The notes beneath the pieces were generated by a model. The model saw only the letters and a program-made list of their open reading frames with translations. It did no database searches and had not been told where the DNA came from. 64,000 nt of DNA from positions 1,511,501 through 1,575,500 of the forward strand of contig NZ_VIWT01000001.1 in assembly GCF_007829815.1 (NCBI RefSeq), read 5' to 3'. Source of the DNA: Kitasatospora viridis (lineage in GTDB: Bacteria; Actinomycetota; Actinomycetes; Streptomycetales; Streptomycetaceae). The translations under genes and the position numbers were made by a program. Shown piece by piece: positions 21,081-29,701 of the stretch; position 1 is the stretch's first letter, and every line of letters begins with the position of its first letter.

Positions 21081-22685
21081 TCACCCGTTCCAGTGGTCAG
21101 GCCCGGTCAGGGGCTGGGGGGTGATGGGGGTGGCGGGCGTACCGGTCGGGTCGGCCAGGTCGGTCGAGGCGGCCGGGCGTGCGGCGGCGGGGGCGGTCGC
21201 AGGGGCGAGGAACGCGGCCACCCGCGAGCCTCGCGCGCTGGGGCGCGGGGCCGGTGGGGTGGAGGGCGTGGCCGGGGCGGCCGGGGCAGCGGTGTGCTCG
21301 GCAGGCGCGCGGTCCTCGGGGGTCGCGCCGGAGTGCACCGGATCGACGGAGACGCGGACCAAGGCACTAGGGGGCGGCAGCTCGGCCCTCCGCGCCGGGC
21401 TCCCGGTCCGGGCGACCGGGAGGTCGGGGTGCTCACCGCCCCGCGTGGTCCGGGCGCCGGGAGGTGCTGACGGCTCCTCAACTGTGTGGGCGGGCGGCAC
21501 CTCATCCGGGACCGGACGGTCCAGGAGCGCACCGTCCGGAGGTGCGCCGTCCGAAGGTGCGACGCATGCGGGTGCGACGTCCGGAGACGCGGCGTCCGAA
21601 GGTGCGACGCATGCGGGTGCGAGGTCCAGAGGCGCGGCGTCCGGGAGCGGCTGCCCCGTCACCGGCGGCAGCTCCAGGGTGGGCGGGGACTCCACCGCCG
21701 GGTCGGGAAGCGCTGGGCGGACCGGATGCCGTTCGCCCACGGTGATGGTGGCGGCCCGGCGCAGCTGGACGGTCGGGGCGGGGCCGCTCCTGGCCTGGAT
21801 CGGGCGGACCGCGCGCGGGGCGGGCTGCTCGACCACTCGGTCCGCCAGTTCGTGCAGCATGATCCCGTTGCGGTAGGCGAGCTCGCCGATCTCGGTCCGT
21901 CCGAGGCCGGCCACCGCGAGACCGGCTCCGCCCTCGGGCCGGACCTGGGCGCCCTGCGCGACCAGCAGGTCCGCCAGCCGCGCCATCTGCGGGCCGCGCA
22001 CCGCCACTTCCCGGTGCAGCCTGGTCCGGCGGAACTCGGAGACCGGCTGGTCGGCGACCTGCTGCCCCCGGTCCAGGGTGACCACCTGATCGGCCAGCAA
22101 CGCCGCCTCCCGGGGGTCGCGGGTGGTGAGCAGCACGCAGCCGCCGCCGGCCGGGAAGGCCCGGATGAAGGCGTGCAGCCACTCCACGGTGCGGGGCGAG
22201 AGGCCCTCGGTCGGCGCGTCCAGCAGGAGCGCCGAGGGCTCGCCGAGCAGCGCGGCGGCAAGGCCGAGCCGGCGGGTCATGCCGGCCGAGAAGCTGCGCA
22301 GTCGGTGGTCGGCGACGGCGGCGAGCCGGGTCTGTTCCAGCAGTTCGTCGGCGTGCCGGGCGGGCACGCCGACGGCGGCGGCGAGCATCCGCAGGTGGCC
22401 GCGGGCGGTGCGCCCGGGGCTGCCGGGGTGGCTCCGCTCGTCCGGCAGCAGCACTCCGACCTCGTGCTCGGGGCGGCGCAGCCGCCGGTACGTGCGGCCG
22501 TCGAAGAGGGTCACACCGGTGCCGCGCTCCAACTCCAGCATCAGCCGCAGCGCGAGGGTCTTGCCGGCTCCCTCGGGGCCCAGCAGCGCGGTGACCGTAC
22601 CGGGCCTGACGTCGAATCCGAGGTCGAACAAGGCCGGGCGACGGCCACGGCGGTACACCTTGGTGAGTCCACTGACCTGGATCAT
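21081..22685 (-). CDS. ABC transporter ATP-binding protein with degenerate catalytic site and repeat tail
   Basis: A 534-residue protein. Residues 1-215 form an ABC ATPase with a good Walker A (GPEGAGKT), but other motifs deviate. The signature reads SFSAGMTRR. Walker B reads LLLDAPTEGL, with Ala in place of the catalytic Glu. The switch His is replaced by Arg (LLTTRDPREA). Residues 300-534 are a Pro/Ala/Ser-rich tail of unknown role containing an imperfect 15-residue repeat (VAPACVAPSD...PD), encoded by 45-bp tandem DNA repeats at 21548-21622. The start is ATG 22685 with GGGAG nine bases upstream. It pairs with the permease immediately downstream. It may bind ATP but hydrolyse it poorly, so a regulatory role is possible. 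Confidence 0.82.
   Translation of the reverse strand: MIQVSGLTKVYRRGRRPALFDLGFDVRPGTVTALLGPEGAGKTLALRLMLELERGTGVTLFDGRTYRRLRRPEHEVGVLLPDERSHPGSPGRTARGHLRMLAAAVGVPARHADELLEQTRLAAVADHRLRSFSAGMTRRLGLAAALLGEPSALLLDAPTEGLSPRTVEWLHAFIRAFPAGGGCVLLTTRDPREAALLADQVVTLDRGQQVADQPVSEFRRTRLHREVAVRGPQMARLADLLVAQGAQVRPEGGAGLAVAGLGRTEIGELAYRNGIMLHELADRVVEQPAPRAVRPIQARSGPAPTVQLRRAATITVGERHPVRPALPDPAVESPPTLELPPVTGQPLPDAAPLDLAPACVAPSDAASPDVAPACVAPSDGAPPDGALLDRPVPDEVPPAHTVEEPSAPPGARTTRGGEHPDLPVARTGSPARRAELPPPSALVRVSVDPVHSGATPEDRAPAEHTAAPAAPATPSTPPAPRPSARGSRVAAFLAPATAPAAARPAASTDLADPTGTPATPITPQPLTGPDHWNG
21548..21622. repeat. 45-bp direct repeat inside ABC ATPase gene
   Basis: The 30 bases at 21548-21577 recur exactly at 21593-21622 (period 45 bp, in frame), with a degenerate flank. 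They encode the APACVAPSD repeat in the C-terminal tail. Confidence 0.85.
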
Positions 22686-22850
22686 CACTGGCCGCTCCCA
22701 CGTGCTCTGCTGCCCTGGCGGCCGTGGCCGCTCCGGATTCAGCACCCTAGGCGGCGGACCGGGAGATTCCGGGCATTGCACCAGTGGCGCGGGACGGCTC
22801 GCGGCCCCTCTCACCCGATCAGGGGACCGCGGCGACCACCTGACGACCGG

Positions 22851-23606
22851 TCAGGACTCCGGGCGGAGCATCGGCGGATTGAGCACCGTCGCACCGCCGG
22901 CCGCGAACAGCTGAGCGGGGCGGCCGCCCTGACGGGTCGTGGTGCCGCCGGACGGGACCAGGAAGCCCGGCGTGCCGGTGACCTTGCGGTGGAAGTTGCG
23001 CGGGTCCAGCACGACGCCCCAGACCGCCTCGTAGACCCGGCGCAGCTCGCCGACGGTGAACTCCTCGGGGCAGAAGGCGGTGGCCAGCGAGGAGTACTCG
23101 ATCTTGGAGCGGGCGCGCTCCACGCCGTCGGCCAGGATCAGCGCGTGGTCGAAGGCGAGCGGCTCGCGGTCGGCCTCGGCCGGCCCGAGGAGCTCACCGA
23201 CCGGCGCCCAGCGGGCGCCGCGGGCGTCGCCGCCCGGTTTCGGGGTGGGCAGGTCGGGGGCCAGCGCGAGGTGGGCCACGCTCACCACCCGCATCCGGGG
23301 GTCACGCTGCGGGTGTCCGTAGGTAGCCAGCTGCTCCAGGTGCGCGCCGGCCATCACCGGACCGCCGGAGGCGTGCGCCCGCAGCCCGGTCTCCTCGGCG
23401 AGCTCGCGGGAAGCCGCCTCGCCCAGGCCCTCGTCGGGGCGGACGAAGCCACCGGGCAGTGCCCAGTACCCCTGGAACGGCGGCTCGCCCCGGCGCACCA
23501 GGAGGGCACAGAGCTCGTGCTCGCGCACTGTCAGCACCACGAGGTCGACCGTGACTGCGAACGGGGGGAAGGCCGACGGGTCATAGCGCGACATGCGGTC
23601 GATCAT
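22851..23606 (-). CDS. NrtR-like NUDIX regulator/hydrolase
   Basis: A 251-residue protein with a NUDIX domain (about residues 15-150) and a C-terminal winged-helix domain. The NUDIX box is complete: GGFVRPDEG...RELAEETGL, that is G-x5-E-x7-RELxEExG. The C-terminal block [20 protein letters not shown] is characteristic of NrtR regulators, in which the NUDIX domain senses ADP-ribose-type ligands and the wing binds operators of NAD-metabolism genes. In this protein the box residues are intact, so hydrolase activity (ADP-ribose pyrophosphatase-like) is also possible. The ATG at 23606 is chosen, with ATG 23594 as alternative. An inverted repeat sits just upstream. No NAD gene is adjacent. Confidence 0.85.
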   Translation of the reverse strand: MIDRMSRYDPSAFPPFAVTVDLVVLTVREHELCALLVRRGEPPFQGYWALPGGFVRPDEGLGEAASRELAEETGLRAHASGGPVMAGAHLEQLATYGHPQRDPRMRVVSVAHLALAPDLPTPKPGGDARGARWAPVGELLGPAEADREPLAFDHALILADGVERARSKIEYSSLATAFCPEEFTVGELRRVYEAVWGVVLDPRNFHRKVTGTPGFLVPSGGTTTRQGGRPAQLFAAGGATVLNPPMLRPES

Positions 23607-23608
23607 AG

Positions 23609-23623
23609 TCGTCTCTCTGACGA
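23609..23623. promoter_or_regulatory. candidate autoregulatory operator of the NrtR-like gene
   Basis: TCGTC-TCTCT-GACGA is a perfect 5-bp inverted repeat with a 5-bp spacer, three bases before the chosen start codon, in an AT-rich stretch (GTTTATCGTC...). This is inferred from position only. Confidence 0.35.
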
Positions 23624-23719
23624 TAAACACGAGGTCAGCGGGAACTGGCAGCCCTCGGTGACCGACCCGGTCGGCTGGGGCGACGGTGACCGCTCCGGCC
23701 GCCGGCCGCCCGACGCCGC

Positions 23720-25843
23720 TCACCCCTTGCCGAGCTGCAGCTGCGGGGAGGCCTCCTCGACCACGGCCACGCCGATCCGGCTGACCCGCACCGAGAACGG
23801 CTCCCCCGCCACCCGCAGGCCGGCCAGCTCCAACTCGCCCAGCGGCGCGGTGCTGACCGGGCGGGCCACCGCCCGACCTGCCGGCACGTCCGGGCGGACC
23901 CCTGCCAACGCGAACACCGCGTGGGCCGCCGCGGCGGCGGAGGCGGCGGCGGGGCGGCAGGCCGCCGGGTGCGGCACCGGCGAGCAGTTCGGCAGCCGCT
24001 GTTCCCCGGCGTACATCTCCGGCACCCGGCCGGCGAAGTGCGCACCGGCGTCGAGCAGGCCTTCGAGCAGGGTGCCGGCCTCGCGCTCGAAGCCGGCATC
24101 GGCCAGCCCGGAGACGGCGAGCGCGGTCTCCAGCACCCGGACCGCGCCGCTGCGGTGGCCCAGCGGGTTGAATCGGGGCGACTTGGCGCCGAGCGTTCGC
24201 AGGCCCCAGCCGCAGTCCAGCTCGGGCGCCACCAGGCGCTGGGCGAGCAGCCGGGTCTGCTCGCGGTCGAGCAGACCCGGCAGCGAAGTTCCCTCCGCGC
24301 CCAGGCCGAGGTCCAGCAGGTGGACGAAGGAGCTGGTGACCGCGTTCACGACGCGACCGTCCGCGGTCAGCGCCGCGGCCGGGCGACCGCCCGACAGGTC
24401 GTCCACCCAGAACCGTTCGCGGAACCGGCCGCGCAGCTCCTGCGCCCAGTCGCGCCAGTGCTGGGCACCGGGGCGGCCGAAGGCCTCCAACAGCTCGGCG
24501 CCGTGCAGGGCGGCCCGGTGGGCCTGGGCCTGCACCTCGGCGCGGGCGACCGGCGGTGCGGTGGACCGGTCGTCGCCGAGCCGGGTCAGGTCCGCGACGA
24601 AGCCGTCGACCAGGCCGGCCTCGGCGGTGGCCCGCAGCGCGGCCAGCGCGCGCTCGGCGGCCGGCAGCAGCTCCGCCGTCTCGGCCCGGGGCAGGCCCCA
24701 ACGCCAGGCCTCCGCCAGCAGGGTGACGAAGAGCAGGGTGGCCTCGGTGGCCGTGCAGGAGGGCGGCAGCTCGGGGCCGGCGTGCCGCAACGGACCGGGG
24801 ACGACGCCCTCGCCCCGGCTGCCGGAGGGCGCTTGACGGCGTGCCAGGGCCCGCAGCGTGCCGAGCGCCAGCCGGGTGCCGAGCGGCAGGGTGAGCCGGG
24901 CCGCCCAGAGCGCGTCGGCCGGCGCCAGGCCGAACCGCCACGGGGCGCCGGACGCCGTGTAGAGGTCTCCGGGCCGGTCGGCGTCGGCCAGCAGCAGGCC
25001 ACCGAGCGCGTCCAGCGAACGGGTCACCAGCAGTTCGGCCCGCGGGTCGTCGCAGCGGATCCGCAGGTCGGTCCACGGGGCGGCGACGCCGGCGCCGAGC
25101 CCGGTCGGCGGTCGCACCGCCGACGGAGCCAGCGGCTCCAGCTCGACCCGCAGCTCCACCGCCCAGCGCGCTCCCGGCTGCACCTCCAGGTCCCAGCGGA
25201 GCACCCCCGCCCCGGCCAGCACCGCGTGCGGCGAGGGGCGGGCACTGACGGTCGCGCTGTGGCCCCGACCGATCCAGCGCAGCCCGGCGGACTGCACCTG
25301 GGGCGGGATGTCCGGCAGACGGGTCCCGGCGCCGATCTCGGCCAGGTTGCCCAGGTCGGTACCGAGGGTGATCTCCAGCGGAAGTCGGACCGGTCGGCTG
25401 CCGGCGTTGCGGACGGTGATCGCCTCCGTGCCGTCGGCGTGCCGAAGGCGCTCGACGGTCAGGGCCGGATCCGGGTCGAGCTCACCGGGCACCCGGACCG
25501 CGCCGAGGAACCGGGCCTGGGCCGCCGTGGTGAGTTCGCCGTGCAGAGCGAGCGGCTCGATCCCGCCGAGCCGGACCTCCATCCGGTGCAACTGGCGGAT
25601 CCCGGAGCGGTAGAAGCCGTGCAGCCCGTCGCCGTGCAGCTGCCCGTCGGGACCGGAGGAGACCATGGCCGGGGCGCTGACGCAGAGCACGTCGGCGTGG
25701 GCCGTGGCGGGCTGGCGACGGGACTGTGGGCCGGGGCGACCGGCGCCGGCCGGGACGGCGTCGGGCCGGTTGGACGCGGCCGGGGGCGCCCCGGCGACCG
25801 TCTCGGCCGGGATCGCGGTCTGTGCTGGCCTGGGGGCCGTCAC
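23720..25843 (-). CDS. glycogen-debranching-type protein (amylo-alpha-1,6-glucosidase family)
   Basis: A 707-residue cytoplasmic protein with the N-terminal glycogen-debranching beta domain (from about residue 50, with [20 protein letters not shown]) followed by an (alpha/alpha)6 barrel typical of GH63/amylo-1,6-glucosidases. Barrel features include [39 protein letters not shown], the RERFWVDD block and [17 protein letters not shown], as in the family. It is presumed to act on alpha-glucan branches or related oligosaccharides. The GTG start at 25843 has an excellent AGGAGGAG site six bases upstream. The next gene on the same strand encodes the NrtR-like protein 113 bp downstream; a functional link is unproven. 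Confidence 0.85.
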   Translation of the reverse strand: MTAPRPAQTAIPAETVAGAPPAASNRPDAVPAGAGRPGPQSRRQPATAHADVLCVSAPAMVSSGPDGQLHGDGLHGFYRSGIRQLHRMEVRLGGIEPLALHGELTTAAQARFLGAVRVPGELDPDPALTVERLRHADGTEAITVRNAGSRPVRLPLEITLGTDLGNLAEIGAGTRLPDIPPQVQSAGLRWIGRGHSATVSARPSPHAVLAGAGVLRWDLEVQPGARWAVELRVELEPLAPSAVRPPTGLGAGVAAPWTDLRIRCDDPRAELLVTRSLDALGGLLLADADRPGDLYTASGAPWRFGLAPADALWAARLTLPLGTRLALGTLRALARRQAPSGSRGEGVVPGPLRHAGPELPPSCTATEATLLFVTLLAEAWRWGLPRAETAELLPAAERALAALRATAEAGLVDGFVADLTRLGDDRSTAPPVARAEVQAQAHRAALHGAELLEAFGRPGAQHWRDWAQELRGRFRERFWVDDLSGGRPAAALTADGRVVNAVTSSFVHLLDLGLGAEGTSLPGLLDREQTRLLAQRLVAPELDCGWGLRTLGAKSPRFNPLGHRSGAVRVLETALAVSGLADAGFEREAGTLLEGLLDAGAHFAGRVPEMYAGEQRLPNCSPVPHPAACRPAAASAAAAAHAVFALAGVRPDVPAGRAVARPVSTAPLGELELAGLRVAGEPFSVRVSRIGVAVVEEASPQLQLGKG

Positions 25844-26362
25844 CGGGCTCTCCTCCTGTCGGTGGACAGCGCGGGCCCAGGGGCTGCTGCTGTCAGGTCT
25901 GCTCTCGGTCGCGCGCGGGCCTGACCGCTCGTCTCCCGGCGGTGCGCCGGAATCACGGTGAGGCACTCCCCGGAGCCCGGGGACGGCCGCACCGCCGAGG
26001 CGGGACAGCCACGAGCTGCGGGCCCGGTGCCGCCCCTCCGAGTGAACGCGGGGCACCGGGCTCAGGTCACGCCCCGCCGCTCGGCGGAACGACACCGGCT
26101 CGCAGGTCGCCCCGGGGTCGTGGCGGTCGCCCCCGCCCCGCCGCCCCCGGTCCGCGTTCCGGGCCCCGGCCGGTACGGACGGACTGCGCCGACGCCCCTC
26201 GTCGGGCGCCAGGATACGGTGCCGACGGGGTACCGATCGCACCGGGAAGTGCCCGAACCCGACCCGGACCGGACCCGCGACCAGCGCCGGCCGATCCGGG
26301 GCCGGAGCAGCCGGAGGAACGCGCGCACCCACCGCGCCGAGCACAACAGACGAAGGAGTCTC
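25844..26362. promoter_or_regulatory. divergent intergenic region, debranching gene / peptidase gene
   Basis: These 519 bp, very GC-rich, lie between divergent starts. The only elements I can support are the two ribosome-binding sites (AGGAGGAG for the left gene, GAAGGAG for the right). No gene-like codon pattern and no clear promoter were seen. Confidence 0.5.
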
Positions 26363-27676
26363 ATGTCCGTCGTGATCCGTCAGCCAGGCGTCGTCCTGAC
26401 CGACCACCTCTTCCAGGTGCCGCTGGACCACGCAGCGCCCCAGGGCGAGCAGATCGAGGTCTACGCCCGTGAGGTGGTCGCGGCGGGCAAGGAGCGGGAG
26501 GACCTGCCCTGGCTGCTCTTCCTGCAGGGCGGCCCCGGCGGCCGGGCCGGCCGCCCGCTCGGGCGGGACAGCTGGCTGGACCGGGCGCTGGACGACTACC
26601 GGGTGCTGCTCCTCGACCAGCGCGGCACCGGGCGCTCCACCCCGGCCAACCGCCAGACCCTGCCGCTGCGCGGCGGGGCGGCCGAGCAGGCCGAGTACCT
26701 GGCCTGCTTCCGGGCCGACTCGATCGTCCGCGACGCCGAGCTGATCCGTCGTCAGCTGCTCGGTGAGCAGGGACAGTGGACCCTGCTGGGGCAGAGCTAC
26801 GGCGGCTTCTGCACGCTCACCTACCTGTCGTTGGCGCCCGAGGGCCTGCGCGCGGCGATGGTCACCGGCGGCCTGGCCGGCCTGCGCAGCAGCGCCGCCG
26901 ACGTCTACCGCGCCGCCTACCCCCGGGTGACCCGGAAGAACGCCGCGCACTACGCCCGGTACCCGCAGGACGTGGAGGCGGTGCGCCGGATCGTCGAGCA
27001 CCTGGCCGAGGCGCCGGCCCAGCTGCCCGACGGCGGCGAACTGACGGTGCCGGCCTTCCAGGCGCTCGGTCTGATGCTCGGTTCCGGCAGCGGCTCCGAC
27101 TCCCTGCACTACCTGCTGGAGGACGCCTGGGTCCGGGGCAGCGCGGGCCTGGAGCTCTCGGACACCTTCCTGGCCGGGGCGCAGGCCCAACTCTCCTTCG
27201 CCGGCGCGCCGCTCTACGCGGTGCTGCACGAGTCGATCTACGGGCAGCGCTCGGTCGACCAGGGCGCGACCGACTGGGCCGCCCAGCGGGTGCGCGCCGA
27301 GTTCCCCGAGTTCGACGCGCTGCGGGCACTGAGCGACGGGGCCCCGGTGCAGTTCACCGGCGAGATGATCTACCCCTGGATGTTCGAGACCGACCCGGCG
27401 CTTCGTCCACTGCGCGAAGCGGCGCAGCTGCTGGCGGAGCGGGCCGACTGGCCGGACCTCTACGATCCCAAGGCACTCGCGACCAACCAGGTGCCGGTCG
27501 CGGCGGCGGTCTACCACGACGACATGTACGTGGACACCGCCGACTCGCTGGCCACCGTCGACGCCGTGCGCGGACTGCGGGCCTGGGTGACCAACGAGTG
27601 GGAGCACGACGGCCTGCGGGTCAGCGGTGGCCAGGTGCTGGACCGGCTGATCCGGATGGTGCGCGGCCAGGCCTAG
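26363..27676 (+). CDS. alpha/beta hydrolase, prolyl aminopeptidase-like (S33)
   Basis: A 437-residue alpha/beta hydrolase of the proline iminopeptidase type, which releases N-terminal proline from peptides. The oxyanion-hole motif reads FLQGGPGGRAG (family HGGPG, here with Gln for His), followed by LLLDQRGTGRS. The nucleophile is Ser in LLGQSYGGF, the acid is in VYHDDMYVD, and the His is in WEHDGLRV near the C-terminus. There is no signal peptide, so it is cytoplasmic. ATG 26363 is preceded by GAAGGAG at ideal spacing. It is convergent with the DUF4192 gene. Confidence 0.9.
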   Translation: MSVVIRQPGVVLTDHLFQVPLDHAAPQGEQIEVYAREVVAAGKEREDLPWLLFLQGGPGGRAGRPLGRDSWLDRALDDYRVLLLDQRGTGRSTPANRQTLPLRGGAAEQAEYLACFRADSIVRDAELIRRQLLGEQGQWTLLGQSYGGFCTLTYLSLAPEGLRAAMVTGGLAGLRSSAADVYRAAYPRVTRKNAAHYARYPQDVEAVRRIVEHLAEAPAQLPDGGELTVPAFQALGLMLGSGSGSDSLHYLLEDAWVRGSAGLELSDTFLAGAQAQLSFAGAPLYAVLHESIYGQRSVDQGATDWAAQRVRAEFPEFDALRALSDGAPVQFTGEMIYPWMFETDPALRPLREAAQLLAERADWPDLYDPKALATNQVPVAAAVYHDDMYVDTADSLATVDAVRGLRAWVTNEWEHDGLRVSGGQVLDRLIRMVRGQA

Positions 27677-27882
27677 CGGCCGACGCCCCGGTCCGGGCCG
27701 CCGCGACCGGCAGCGGTGCGGCGGCTCCGGGACGGCCCGGCGGGCGACGCAGCGGATCCGGGCGGGCCGCGCGGGCAGCGCCGGCGCGCGGCCCGCACCC
27801 GGGGAGGCGGACGGGGCGGGTGGACGGCGCGGACTCGTGGTCATCCTGGGTCGCGCGCCGCCACCGTCAACGGGCTGCCCGG

Positions 27883-29508
27883 TCATCCGAGGCTCCCCGA
27901 CTCGCCGGTTCCGTGCCGCCCGCCGGTGAGGTGGCTCAGGCGGCGCACCCGGCGCCCGGGAGCACGCGCGGGCCGGCGGGCACGCCCGCCCGGGACGGGA
28001 CCTCGGCCGGGCTGCGGAGTCACCGCCGCCGGAGGCTGCGGCGGCACGTCACCCCCACCGCGCGGTCGGGGCACCGCGCCGGGGTGCGGGCCGGGCCTAG
28101 CGGGGCGGGCGATCGAGTGGCCAGCGCCGGGCGGCTCCCCGGAGCCGCTCGCCGGTTCGCGGGTGGCGGCCCTGGCGGGCCGCTCCTCCTCCGGGCCCAC
28201 GGACTCCCCCGACCGGTTCCGCCCCGGGGTGGCCGGCGGACTCGGCGCGCCGTCGTCCTGGTCCGCCGGCGGGGCGCTGCCCGCCGGTCCGGGGCCCCCG
28301 TCACCCATCGGGGCGGTCGGCGGGCGCGGCCCTCCCGACGGTTCGTCAGGCCGGGCTCCGTGCTCCCCGTCCGGCAGCTGCGACGCGTCGTCGGCGACCG
28401 GCGCGTAGAGCCTTCGGGCCCGCTCGGCGCGGACGATGCTGAGCAGGCCGTCGGGCGGCAGGCTGGTGTTCAGCGACTCGTGGAGCAGGATCGCCAGGGT
28501 GTAGTCCGGGTCGAGTTCCAGCGCCATGCCCAGGACCACCCGGCTGGTCGCGGTGTCGCCGGCCAGCCAGGAGGTCCAGGCCAGCAGGGTCAGCGGCGCC
28601 TTGGCGTACTCGGTGTGCGGCGCGACGCAACGACGGGCCAGGTAGCGCCAGAGCCGCTGGGCCGCGACCAACTCGTCGGGCTCCGCGTACTCGGCGGCGC
28701 GGTCACGACTGGGCTTGTCCAGCAGGCCGACGATCAGCTGGGCGCTCTGCTCGGGGGTGAGCCGCGGCAGGCCGGAACGGCTCTCGGCCATGGCCTGCTC
28801 CAGCAGCTCGACGGTGGCGGCGAAGGCGCGCTCCGCGCCGTCCTTCTCGGTCATCAGCTGTTCGCAGGCGCGCGCCAACTCCTGCTTGAGGGCGGCTCGC
28901 TGGACGTCGGACTCGGGCGGGCCGATCGGCGCGAGGCCGGCGGCGATGGCGCGGCGGCTGCCGCGCGGGGCGAGGCCCGCGTAGGTGGCCGCGGCCACCA
29001 CGGCGCGCGGCTCCCGGCTGGTGTAGACGGCGGTGCCGCGCGGCGAGCAGCAGGCCGGGTCGGTGCAGAGGAAGGACCACCAGCGGCCGGCCGAGAGGCA
29101 GAGCGACTCCTTGACCGGCAGGCCCAGCTCCCGGAAGGCGAGCAGCAGGTGGTCGGCCAGCGGACGCAGGGCCGGGGCGGGCGGCGAGCCGTCGGGCTCG
29201 GGCTCGCGGCAGAGGTAGATCAGCACCGCCTCCGGGGTGCGGCCGCGCTCCTTGGAGAGCTCGACCAGCAGCCTGGCGACGTCCGTGGCGGTCTCGGACC
29301 AGCTCCGCTCGTCGTCGGGGATGTCGAGCCGGATCGCGCCGCCCTGCCGCAGCTCGGGGCCGTGCAGTCCGATCACGACCAGGCTGTCGTCGGGGTAGAA
29401 GCCGAGCAGGTAGGGCAGCATCGCGGCCATGTCGGCCGGGCCGCGCATCCGGAGCACGTGCTGGCCGTCGAAGCGGCCGGCGGGGGTGGTGGAGTCGTCG
29501 TGGGTCAT
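27883..29508 (-). CDS. DUF4192 family protein with long disordered tail
   Basis: A 541-residue protein. Residues 15-360 match the actinobacterial DUF4192 family (VLRMRGPADMAAMLPYLLGF and PDDSLVVIGLHG at the start; LTLLAWTSWLAGDTATSRVV and ALELDPDYTLA near the domain end). About 175 C-terminal residues are Pro/Gly/Arg-rich and probably disordered. No function is established for the family. It is divergent from the RecQ-like helicase across a 193-bp region carrying three DnaA-box matches. The ATG at 29508 was chosen because the conserved domain begins 15 residues later; the ribosome-binding site is weak. Confidence 0.85.
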   Translation of the reverse strand: MTHDDSTTPAGRFDGQHVLRMRGPADMAAMLPYLLGFYPDDSLVVIGLHGPELRQGGAIRLDIPDDERSWSETATDVARLLVELSKERGRTPEAVLIYLCREPEPDGSPPAPALRPLADHLLLAFRELGLPVKESLCLSAGRWWSFLCTDPACCSPRGTAVYTSREPRAVVAAATYAGLAPRGSRRAIAAGLAPIGPPESDVQRAALKQELARACEQLMTEKDGAERAFAATVELLEQAMAESRSGLPRLTPEQSAQLIVGLLDKPSRDRAAEYAEPDELVAAQRLWRYLARRCVAPHTEYAKAPLTLLAWTSWLAGDTATSRVVLGMALELDPDYTLAILLHESLNTSLPPDGLLSIVRAERARRLYAPVADDASQLPDGEHGARPDEPSGGPRPPTAPMGDGGPGPAGSAPPADQDDGAPSPPATPGRNRSGESVGPEEERPARAATREPASGSGEPPGAGHSIARPARPGPHPGAVPRPRGGGDVPPQPPAAVTPQPGRGPVPGGRARRPARAPGRRVRRLSHLTGGRHGTGESGSLG

Positions 29509-29559
29509 GGCGGAAGCCTGCGACGGCTCCGGCCGCGAGCGGTGAAATTTCCGCCGGCC

Positions 29560-29649
29560 TGTGGACAACCCCGGGCCTGTGGACAACGCGAGCACACCGA
29601 GTTCCGCCGAATGGGTGAACTGGACTGCTGGGAGGCCGAGTTGTCCACA
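29560..29649. promoter_or_regulatory. three exact DnaA-box matches
   Basis: TGTGGACAA occurs at 29560-29568 and 29578-29586, and TTGTCCACA at 29641-29649. All equal the Streptomyces DnaA-box consensus TTGTCCACA (two on the minus strand, one on plus). The first two are 18 bp apart start to start. They lie in the divergent DUF4192/RecQ-like promoter region, not at oriC-type gene context. Confidence 0.7.
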
Positions 29650-29701
29650 GCTTCGAAGGCTTTTTCGCGCTCTGTCGCCCGCACGGGGTTTCATAGGTGC
29701 C

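Noticed and set aside
29550..29660. Replication origin oriC at the DnaA boxes
   Set aside because: Only three boxes and no dnaA/dnaN neighbours; streptomycete oriC has many boxes in a much longer spacer.
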